NCBI GenBank assembly: GCA_012934845.2
Contig: WNNJ02003019.1
Location: 61,259-125,258 of the forward strand
Direction: 5' to 3'
Origin: Pomphorhynchus laevis
Lineage: Eukaryota; Acanthocephala; Palaeacanthocephala; Echinorhynchida; Pomphorhynchidae
Length of the DNA stretch: 64,000 nucleotides
The position numbers and the translations under genes were made by a program. Every line of letters starts with the position of its first letter. The first letter of the stretch is position 1. Below are positions 55,231 through 64,000 of this stretch, in pieces. The notes below the pieces were generated by a model. The model had not been told where the DNA came from, did no database searches, and saw nothing but the letters and a program-made list of their open reading frames with translations.

Positions 55231-56376
55231 AGCTTATTATTGTTTTTTTAAATACTTCTGCGAATTTTGTAAAACTTATCTTTGCACCATAAAATATAAA
55301 AATCGATACAAAATTTACACTTGAATATCATTTTTAAAATATAAAATTGACAATTCAATGAAATAGTGTTTTGTTTCCCTTTATTATTTTTAAGTTAAGC
55401 AGGAATAATAATTGATTTTAACGTTTGGTATTTGTAAAAATGTCTGTCCAATTTATAGATACGTTTCACCAGTTTTTATAAAATCGATAGGCCTCTATGT
55501 ATTGCTCTAATATCAACGCATATTTTCAGAAACTATAAATTAAAATCTAGATTTTTTAATTTTGATTTTTTAAAATTTAAAAATTTAATTTAAAATTTAA
55601 TTTTAAATTTTTAAATTGCCCAATGAAAAATTTCGCACTCAATCATTACGTATATTAAAATATTTAAATTTATTGATCAAATAACATTGTACGGTATAGA
55701 AAAACAAGCAAATTGATAAATGTAGTGACATTATATAACTATCACTAGGAAGTATTCCAGTCACAGTCAGAACGACCATGCTTTCCATATCTTTGACACA
55801 AAAATCAATCCAAACACATATGACAGTTTGGTTACTGTTTATACAACTGACTCCATTTAAATCGATAATTTATTTAACGAATCTTCCTGATCAAAACAAA
55901 TTCTTCTTTGAAAAGATATCCAATCCTTGCGGAATCACGGTGACCGCAATACAGTGATCACCGAGAATTGTTGTCAATTAGTAATTGATACTATCATTGT
56001 ATATCAGTCTTTTGCTTAGAGTTAATCTGCTCTATTTGACGCATTGACTTGACAAATTAACTTGAGTTTCTGCAATAAAATTAACAAATTGCAATTATAA
56101 TCTTTCCATGTATATGTTAACGTTTTAGTCCAAAACATCTTGTACGAGGAGAGGCAAGTCACTATCATGTGACTATGTGATGATGGAAATAGTAAAGTGT
56201 AAAATTCACACTATCGAAAAGAATTCGGCATATTTCCTCCAAATTGATTCAATGTTGACTGGTATTCGTTCATACGGGCAAATAAACCGATAAGTTCAGA
56301 CGGTACCGGTGAAGCTCTAAACTGTTTCCCAATCTGTCATCGATATTGATGAAAATTGTAAAGTCATCCAGCTTAC
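55231..56376. other. AT-rich sequence between the D repeats
   Basis: No firm gene. Around 55830-55700 the minus strand reads protein-like text (KDMESMVVLTVTGILPS), which could be another exon of the gene suggested by the exon candidates upstream, but no splice pair could be fixed. Confidence 0.35.
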
Positions 56377-56460
56377 AAATGAATGGTATAATCGAATCGG
56401 TTCGTTCATTAGCTGAATAGTAAAGAAAATTTCCTTTTCTGGATAACACCATGGGACCGA
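56377..56460 (-). CDS. Candidate internal exon (phase 0)
   Basis: On the minus strand the acceptor context ATTATTGCAG ends just before 56460, and the donor GTAAGC begins after 56377. The 84 bases between read SVPWCYPEKEIFFTIQLMNE then PIRLYHSF in phase 0. Another frame over the same DNA is also open for 60 codons, so the reading is uncertain. Protein not recognised. Together with 58341-58448 and 60732-60833 it would form a multi-exon minus-strand gene; all three lengths are multiples of three. Confidence 0.35.
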
Positions 56461-56556
56461 CTGCAATAATAAAGATGAAATTAATGAATATATGTAAAAG
56501 GTGTAATAAATTTATAAATAATTTTAATTTATTCTGAAACTTTCAATTTTGGAGCA

Positions 56557-56783
56557 GGGTCAACAAAAATAAGATATAAAATGTATCCATGTTTCTCGTT
56601 AGTCCTGTTTATTGAAGTATATTTTCAAACATAGCGATTTTGAGCATTTAAATTTCAAAAATTATCAACATACAATCTAAACACCTCACTAAGGTAAGTT
56701 GATCTAGAATAATTTCAATTCGTACTCTGTTCAGTTGTAGATCAGCTATTAAATGACGCATCAAATAATGCTCTCATTTTTGT
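56557..56783 (+). repeat. Direct repeat D, second copy
   Basis: A 227-base block nearly identical to 55006-55230 in the same orientation, 1.33 kb away. Confidence 0.92.
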
Positions 56784-57008
56784 GTTTTAGATTGCCTTTA
56801 GGTTAGCCTCTAAAATTACTGTTTTAATTCAAAAGTAGGTATTACTCTTACATGCGAGTAGCAATTCCACCACTTGCTGCTTTGCCTCGATTTGAACTTG
56901 ATCTTCCATTGTTTGCAGTAATAAATATATTTTATTTTAAAGACGATTTATTTTAATAATATATTTATAATGTATTGTAAATTTGTTGTTCACTCATAAA
57001 AATTATTA

Positions 57009-57163
57009 ACTGATCAAAGGAGATAATGAATAGTATATTTATTGAAATCGAATTTTTGATAACCAATTGCTATCATCAAGATAAAATTTTATTCTGATGA
57101 TAGCAGTTAGCTATAAAAAATTCGATTTCAATAAAATTTCTACTCACTCTCTCCTTTGATCAG
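57009..57163. repeat. Hairpin (MITE-like) repeat
   Basis: Arms 57009-57090 and 57091-57163 are inverted repeats (ACTGATCAAAGGAGA at one end, its complement at the other; ATTGAAATCGAATTTTT with its complement), practically without a loop. Confidence 0.85.
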
Positions 57164-57244
57164 TATTATCTCTCCTTTTAGCAGTATTATTATGTTTTAT
57201 TTATTTTTAATTATATTAAATACGTATACTCAGTTTGCTGATTT

Positions 57245-57533
57245 GATTATTAAATTATCGATAAACTTTCGGAATAAAAGTATCTAAATAACTATAGGAA
57301 TAACATCTTAATCTGTCATCCGATTTACATGTATAAGAAGTGGTGATACGAAATCAAAATCATGCTGCATTACCATTTCAGCACAGCATAATTTTAAAAT
57401 TCTTTATTCAATTAAGACTTTAATTTTAATATGTTCATTTCTGAATTATTCCCTTAAACAAAATTATGGATCAATACTATTAGACTAGTGACTGTAACTG
57501 TGACATTTCTCGGCTTCAAAAAATTAATTATGA
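57245..57533 (+). repeat. Long inverted repeat E, left arm
   Basis: 289 bases, nearly identical to the reverse complement of 58604-58893. The 1.07 kb between the arms contains a candidate exon at 58341-58448 and a + frame at 57577-57831 of unknown nature. Confidence 0.92.
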
Positions 57534-58340
57534 ATATCGTGAAATTGTTATAAAATTATCATTAAATGATTATGAATTGAAATTGTCATTAAATGATTAT
57601 GAATATTGGGAAAATTATGAGTTGAAAATAGCCCAGATTCCACGAGTCATTTCGTTTTGCATTTCAAAAAGTTTCAGATTTAAACTAGGAACAAACTACA
57701 TCGACTTGCTTTACGTGTGCGCCGGTCATCCAATGAATTCAAACCATGCGGAATCGAAGGCAAACTCATCGCTGAACACATACTTCGTCCTTATGAAACT
57801 CATCAATGCGCGTCATCCATTTGCATTTTAGCACACGTGTCACATTGATATAGTTATCTGCTGATCTATAAATAGATTCTTATATTAATGTTTTTGAACG
57901 AATAATACGCATTTTAAATATTAGGTATTTGCGATTCGTGTATTTTAAATAATGAGATATTTATATCCTATAAGATACAAAACTGTAAAGAATTCTTAAG
58001 TGCTAAAATATAAAAAGTTTAATTTATATTAAATTATAAATAGTATATTTTATATAACAGTATATAAAGTGTACTTTTAACATACACAATTAAAAAAAGC
58101 ATTTTTATTTCGTCACAGTTTTACTTACTCAATTATTTGAGTAAGTGTCAATTTCCTTTTTATTCCTATAACATTTAAAAGGTAAATAATAGGTTTTATT
58201 AATATGTTTATAACTGATACTACGCTCATCAAGTTTCTTTTGAACAAAGCCGATGTCTAGCAATGATGTGTGAGATCCATTGTATTGTACAATAAGATAA
58301 TGCAACTATATAATGAATAATAAAGAGACAAAACGTTTAC

Positions 58341-58448
58341 CTGATAATATACGTTCATAGGAAAATCTACCAGCAAGGTATCAAGCCAGCAATTCGTCGT
58401 GCAGTATAATTGAATGTACTCATTCAATATAGCTTTCATTCGACAAAA
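58341..58448 (-). CDS. Candidate internal exon (phase 0)
   Basis: The minus strand shows an acceptor (GATGATTTTAG) directly above 58448 and a donor GTAAAC below 58341. The 108 bases between read FCRMKAILNEYIQLYCTTNC and then WLDTLLVDFPMNVYYQ in phase 0. The composition is less AT-rich than the flanks. I do not recognise the protein. It lies between the two arms of the inverted repeat E. Confidence 0.4.
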
Positions 58449-58603
58449 CTAAAATCATCAACACAGGTAAATTTAATATTTAACAGTCAAATATTTTGTT
58501 ATTGAGATCATATGCCGGGTACAAATTGACTGAATTTTAACCCGTAAATGAAAAAATTATACTACATAAAATAATTACTAAAACATGCAATGGGCAACTA
58601 GCA

Positions 58604-58893
58604 AGCATAATTAATTTTTTGAAGCCGAGAAATGTCACAGTTACAGTCACTAGTCTAATAGTATTGATCCATAATTTTGTTTAAGGGAATAATTCAGAAA
58701 TGAACATATTAAAATTAAAGTCTTAATTGAATAAAGAATTTTAAAATTATGCTGTGCTGAAATGGTAATGCAGCATGATTTTGATTTCGTATCACCACTT
58801 CTTATACATGTAAATCGGATGACAGATTAAGATGTTATTCCTATGGTTATTTAGATACTTTTATTCCAAAAGTTTATCGATAATTTAATAATG
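58604..58893 (-). repeat. Long inverted repeat E, right arm
   Basis: Nearly identical reverse complement of 57245-57533; the boundaries are sharp on both sides. Confidence 0.92.
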
Positions 58894-60731
58894 CATGGGT
58901 TCGATAAGTAAAATCGCCTCAATAAGTAAAATTTTAGATTTTTATCTGTACGCATACTTTGTTTTACATGTACAAAATATTTACTTTTTATACATATTTT
59001 AACGTGTACGTTTGTTTTAATACATAAATACATTTTATAAATATATTATTAAAAGTAAATTCTTTCTAAATTTGTTGAATTTTTAAATTTTAATTTTTTC
59101 ATGCCATGTCCTCGCCACACACATGGTAATCAATACATAGGCGAGTCACTGGATAAAATATATTGATTACGTGCAAACAACGGAAGAGCAAACACAAGTC
59201 TAATATAAACAATATTTTTATGATAATTAAATTTATTACTAATAAGCAATTTAAATTCGATTACCAAATAACTTTAAAAATCATTCATTAAACTTCACCA
59301 AAATTTAAAAATTTTAATCACTCTTTAATTTACAATAGTTTCATATTCTATTAATACCATAATTTTTCATCGTAAAAAATAATAAAATAAATAATAGTAT
59401 GGATTTAATATTCATTTTATTACTGGACTAATATCTACAGAAATTATATGCCTAAATACAAATTGTAGCTAGATATGTAAACTGATTATAATATGGTGGA
59501 GTCGAAGTAGTCACCAAAGTGAAAACAATAAAAACAATATTTTTCAAAACTTTTGGCCATGATGTTCAATTTTGTTTTAATTCAAAACAATTGTCAAAAT
59601 ATGAAGAAAAAAACATCTGCGGTCTATTTTAAGAATAACAAAGCGATTTTTTTGACTGTAAGTTAGAGGTTGAAGAATAGTAAACTTTATAGAATCCTTC
59701 TAGATATTGGCTTACAAAAGTACTTCCTAAAAGTATTTAATCATAAAGTTTAAATTTTAAATAGTTCCAAACTATTGGCTATAACATACTTGCATTGATA
59801 TATAGTGTATTCGTTATTCAATCTATAATCGGCCTGGCTTATTTTATAATAGTCAGCAGAAAACCTTATTTAATTATATCGAAAGCAATCTTTAATTCGC
59901 TTTTTTATGTAATTTCATTCTTACTTTCTTTGCTTTTTTTGAATTTAATGATTAATAAGATTAACATTTTGTTATTAATAAATAACATATTGTTATTGAC
60001 CTCATATAATCTCAACATCAACAACACCGAATGTGAAAACTGGATTCTCCAGTAAGCTGTTCGTATTGTTTTGACAACTCCAGTGTTCAGTTTGTATCGT
60101 AAGAAAATAATATATAACAATTTTGATATTGCGATATCAATTTATAAATCAACTGTTTTTACATGTCAATAAATTGCAGTTTAAATAAAAAAAGCTACTT
60201 TAATAAAAATTTTAATGCAATATCCCGATATCCGCTACAATCATAATAATAATGAAATCAAAAATTTACATTTTATTACATCAAATTTCGATGTTCACAA
60301 AATAATGGCAACAAGTTACGAGATGTTGAAATAAAATTATATTATTCAAAAATTATTTAATAACTAACTGAATGCAAAACTCCAGATCAAATACTAACAT
60401 ATGCTTCGCTTCGTCATTTTATAACAGTTAAATCATTTTTATTTATATATTTATATATTTTATATTTTCTATTTTATTTTTCTATTATTTTTTATTTTAC
60501 TTTAATTTGGAGTTAAAGCTTATTAATTCAATAAATTGATAAAAATAACATCAGGAAATCTTTACTTTTAATAAATATGCATAAATATTATTCGTATATT
60601 AGTACTTGTTTTTAAGAATATGACTATCTTATCGGATAATATAGTCATTTCGCTGCTCTACTAGCAATTAACGTAAAAGCTGTTAAAACAAATTGTACTT
60701 TGAATATATAAATCATTTATTAACTACCAAC
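58894..60731. other. AT-rich sequence, probable intron or spacer
   Basis: No gene supported. A hydrophobic + frame at 59795-60055 is built of Ile/Leu/Asn codons typical of AT-rich noise. 60500-60700 shows nothing. Confidence 0.4.
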
Positions 60732-60833
60732 CTGCGTGCGTAGAATTGCTTGCCAGCCGTCGCTGTCTCCCGTTTTCGCATATGTACTTGCTAATTTGTA
60801 TTCTTTTCGTATTATACCTTTAGTATCGTGTAT
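60732..60833 (-). CDS. Candidate internal exon (phase 0)
   Basis: On the minus strand, TTTTGTTTGTTATCCAG provides a pyrimidine-rich acceptor just above 60833, and CAG|GTTGGT a donor at 60732. The 102 bases between read IHDTKGIIRKEYKLASTYAK and then TGDSDGWQAILRTQ in phase 0, with balanced codon use inside AT-rich surroundings. This is the most gene-like of the three candidates. The protein is not recognised. Confidence 0.5.
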
Positions 60834-61245
60834 CTGGATAACAAACAAAATTGATAAACTTTTCTATATTTTTATAAACTAGATAATTTGATTTTGAACT
60901 AGATAAAATGAGATAAAAATAATTAATGACACAATGCTGACGAGATAAGAACAGGACACACTTTTAAAAAATGTCAAATATATTTGTTTTATATCGTTTC
61001 CATTCAAAAACAAAGAACAAATACCAAGTGTACATTCACATTTTTGGTCGAGTAAAAATTTTAAATTCATTGAATTATTGTATTATCATAGGCGAGTAAT
61101 GCATTAAAGGGTGCCTCAAGTTATTGCTATATTTAAACACCACAGCTAAGAATTTCTAATTCATAGTATTATACTTTGATAGCAATAGTTAGTAAATTGT
61201 GTTATCATATTTTCATATTAACTTTATATAGATTTAAATTAATTT
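60834..61245. other. AT-rich sequence
   Basis: No feature recognised. Confidence 0.4.
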
Positions 61246-61246
61246 G

Positions 61247-61318
61247 TAGGAACGAAGAAAGTTGAAAGTAGTTTATTCAAAATTAAGAATAAACTACTTT
61301 CAACTTTGCTCGTTCCTA
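61247..61318. repeat. Perfect-type hairpin
   Basis: TAGGAACGAAGAAAGTTGAA and following bases (61247-61281) are the inverted copy of 61287-61318, about 32 paired bases with a single difference and a very short loop. Possibly a MITE remnant. Confidence 0.9.
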
Positions 61319-61672
61319 TAAATATTCAAAAACTTAAAATAAATTTGTTTATTTTTAATTTACTTAAGCATAGTAAAATGATCAGTGTATGTTAGAAATA
61401 AAGTGTATTGTAAAAAGACATGTTCTCAACTGTACGGTTCTATTTTCAAGAAATATATTGTGCAATTCATAGTTCGCGAAACGTATTTATTATATCGAAG
61501 TTTTGTAGTCAGAAATAAATTTACCCGATGCACTATACATTTTTAAATTCAGTGAAACATAAAGTTACGACGAGGATTATCGGCGCACAAAATTCAGTCA
61601 TATGAACAAAAATCTAAAAGATATTTTTTAATTGTTGTAAGTTTTCGTATGTTAGAGATAAACTAATATAAA

Positions 61673-63137
61673 TTGGTTTTATTCCAAAAATTAAAATATT
61701 TTAATAGCTTCTGTTATCATCATCAGGAAGATAACAAACAGTTTATTCAAACACAAAAGCATCAAGTTTACCATTTTTACAAAATGCTCAAAATTTGTAA
61801 GAAAGGAAAAAACAATCAAAGAAAACAAATTTAAAATGTAACAAAAATATCATTACAAAGGAAAATTCAAGTATTTCAGTAATGCACAACAAAAGCAAAA
61901 CAAACAAAATTAGGCAAATACAAAAACTTAAAAGGATAGATGAAAATTAGTAAAAAATAAAACTAAATATAAGACATTGTGGAATTGTAATTGAATTAAC
62001 AAAACAATTTAAATAAAAAAACAAAAGTCGAATTTGAAAAATTCGAAAAACCAATAAAATAAGAAACAAATAATCATGAATTCATATTAATAAAACTTAA
62101 AATTAAAATAAAATTATTTAGCACATTATAAATCAATGATTAAACGAAACTAATATGATATTTAAAAATTCAAATCAGCTTTATTATTGGGGATAATATT
62201 ATCCTTTATTATAAAATAGGCCTCCTGTTTTACATGTGACTGGTAATCACTTTTATATGATTGAATGGCAGCTTTATTAACATTAACCTTATGATCTAAA
62301 TTAAGTATATGATGTGATATATCTATCAATATATTATTATATTCAATGTTGTGCTATACGCTTTTTCAATCCTTGTCTGTCTGACCAATGAGCAATTACA
62401 ACTATCTCAAGAATTTTTATATACTTCAGAACAATCATTAAATGTAGGTTTTAGCTTGAAAATATAAGGTAATTCGCGAAACATTTTATTATAAATTAAA
62501 ACATCGGTAGTTTTATTCGATACGTCATTTTATATAAACTTCTTAAAAAATAAATTCCATTTATCATTTAAGAAATTCCTAGATATTTTTTCTGTTTAGG
62601 GGATCCAGTAATTTTTTAACCTTATTACTTTATAAATAAAAAAATATTCAAATGTTTATCATATTCAGTCACCTTAGAACGTAACTGATCTTTCCAAGGC
62701 TTAATATTAAGGCTTAATCTAAGTCTTAATCTAAGGTTTAGATTATTCCAAATATCATTACCCCAAATAATATTTTTATTAGAAAAACAATCGGCATATT
62801 TTACTTAACCAAAAATGAAGCAATTACAAAGCTCAAGAACTTATAAATAAAATTAAACAGAAAGAAAATACAAATAAAAATAAAAATATTTATAAATTCT
62901 AATTTATTTCCTTCAGTTTTAAATATTTACAGAAATGAATAAATTAATTTTATTCCAATAATTGCAAAATCACAACAGCTCCTGATATCATATCCAGAAA
63001 AATTACAAATAATTTATTCAAACACAAAAACAATCAAGTTTACCATTTTTACAAAACGTTCAAAATTTATAACACAGGAAATATACATTAAAAACAAATT
63101 TAAAATGTAAGAAAATATCATTACAAAGGAAAATTGC
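61673..63137 (-). mobile_element. Penelope-like element relic with flanking direct repeats
   Basis: Direct repeats of about 200 bases (61673-61873 and 62945-63137; shared CATCAAGTTTACCATTTTTA-type blocks) flank a minus-strand coding relic. Near 62445-62345 it reads EVYKNS.DSCNCSLVRQTRI, like the GIY-YIG endonuclease of Penelope-like elements (.VYKI.C..C...YIGQT.R), and at 62310-62165 HHILNLDHKVNVNKAAI and HVKQEAYFIIKDNII, the usual C-terminal region. In the first repeat, CTGATGA (61726-61720) followed by a TGATAAC/GCTATTA hairpin resembles a hammerhead whose GAAA has decayed to AAAA. Confidence 0.6.
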
Positions 63138-63930
63138 ATTAGTACTGGCATTTAGTACTTGTATTGTCGCAAAAGGAATAATATTGAAATAAAAATTATA
63201 GGAAACTAAACGAAAAAATATTTAGAAATCCTTAATATAAATAAAAAATGAGATTTCATTTAAATTCTCATTTTAATAATGTTTTGTAGATTTGTAATTC
63301 ACCCGTTTCAAGACAGAAAATTCATCCAACTTTATTTAAAATTAGCAGAAAAATAAAGTCTTATCAGTAATACATAGTTTCAGTATTTCTGACAGAGGTT
63401 ATGTTACCGGGGTATCACAGTCCACAAGTCAATAATAACTTGTCAGTAAAACAAATCAGATCAAAACTGAGTATATGCATCTTATGCTGGAAATAAATTA
63501 AAAATAAATACAAATAATAATAAATAATAAATAATTATAAGATTTTATACAATTAATATTTATATAATGAAAGAATTTATTATTAAAATTTAAATATTAG
63601 AATTTGAAATATATTTATTATAAGATATTATATATGTACTATATATAAGATAAATAGATACATCGTATATTATAGACTAAACTTATATATTATATAACTA
63701 AATGATTATAATCTAAATAATTATAATATTTTATACAATTTATGTATAAAATAACGATATAATTTATACTATTTTAAATAATATTTTTTTTACAAATTTA
63801 ATAATTTGTAAAAAACAAATAAGAATTTATAAAAAAAGGTTAAAATTTTAATTTGAGATATTATAAAGATATGTTAAAACCAATAAATAAATTGTATATA
63901 TTTAAGTCGATAAAACTTAAAATGAAATTA
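63138..63930. other. AT-rich sequence with a small dispersed repeat
   Basis: 63365-63460 resembles 20535-20640. No genes recognised. Confidence 0.4.
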
Positions 63931-64000
63931 TAAATAAATAACAAATTATAAATAAATAACAAATTATAAATAAATAATAAATTATAAATAAATAATAAAT
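63930..64000 (+). repeat. 18-bp AT-rich tandem repeat at right edge
   Basis: Units of the form 'ataaataacaaattataa' / 'ataaataataaattataa' repeat about four times and run off the window. Confidence 0.9.

Noticed and set aside
55006-56783. Direct repeats D as LTRs of a retroelement
   Set aside because: No TG...CA termini, no primer-binding or polypurine region and no pol-like text between them.
57577-57831. 84-residue + frame between the inverted repeats E
   Set aside because: The text looks somewhat protein-like, but no motif is recognised and no splice signals were found; left as undetermined.
59795-60055. Hydrophobic 86-residue frame that could be a membrane protein
   Set aside because: Composed almost only of Ile, Leu, Asn, Lys and Tyr codons as expected of AT-rich DNA; no start context, motif or splice support.

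Overview
The window is eukaryotic, AT-rich and dominated by transposable elements; it is probably from an arthropod and most likely an insect. The grounds are the mix of repeats (Jockey/I-group, L2/CR1 and RTE-like LINEs, Penelope-like elements, hAT, pogo, gypsy-type fossils), a eukaryotic cytochrome b5 gene with a tail anchor, and splice-like exon edges. I cannot name the species. There is no operon structure, and almost all long open frames belong to retroelements.

Layout. 1-1.7 kb: an intact reverse transcriptase frame entering from the left edge (LINE B). 2.5-6.4 kb: the first of seven copies of a two-ORF LINE (family A: zinc-knuckle ORF1, then endonuclease plus reverse transcriptase ORF2), followed by a hAT relic. 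7-11 kb: AT-rich sequence with foldback elements at 8.86-9.32 and 10.29-10.71 kb. 11.1-12.6 kb: an LTR fossil. 12.6-14.9 kb: a pogo head, an L2-like LINE relic and the tail of another LINE. 16.5-31.6 kb: five more family A copies, one precisely inserted with a 10-bp target duplication. 31.6-38.7 kb: a 356-bp satellite split by an L2/CR1-type LINE. 39-42.8 kb: the seventh family A copy. 42.9-50.3 kb: foldbacks, a Penelope-like relic, a tRNA-headed SINE-like unit, an LTR fossil and a second L2 copy. 50.4-50.9 kb: cytochrome b5, the one convincing host gene. 51.1-53.4 kb: an RTE-like LINE relic. 53.4-64 kb: AT-rich sequence with foldbacks, duplicated blocks, three phase-0 exon candidates on the minus strand and a second Penelope-like relic.

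Main discovery candidate. The 356-bp satellite carries all three strands of a hammerhead ribozyme core (GAAAC, CTGATGA, GTC) with complementary flanks for stems I, II and III. Their order along the strand is GAAAC - CTGATGA - GTC, with the CTGATGA strand inside the loop of stem III. That order is not a circular permutation of a known hammerhead and cannot fold within one unit; it becomes ordinary if CTGATGA comes from a neighbouring unit. The same order recurs in two families otherwise unlike it (the 9.2-kb foldback, and the SINE-like unit at 45.7 kb with its palindromic dimer at 49.2-49.4 kb). More canonical but decayed hammerhead pieces occur at 10.4, 45.12 and 61.7 kb. The window therefore looks rich in hammerhead-bearing repeats, some with an exchanged strand order.
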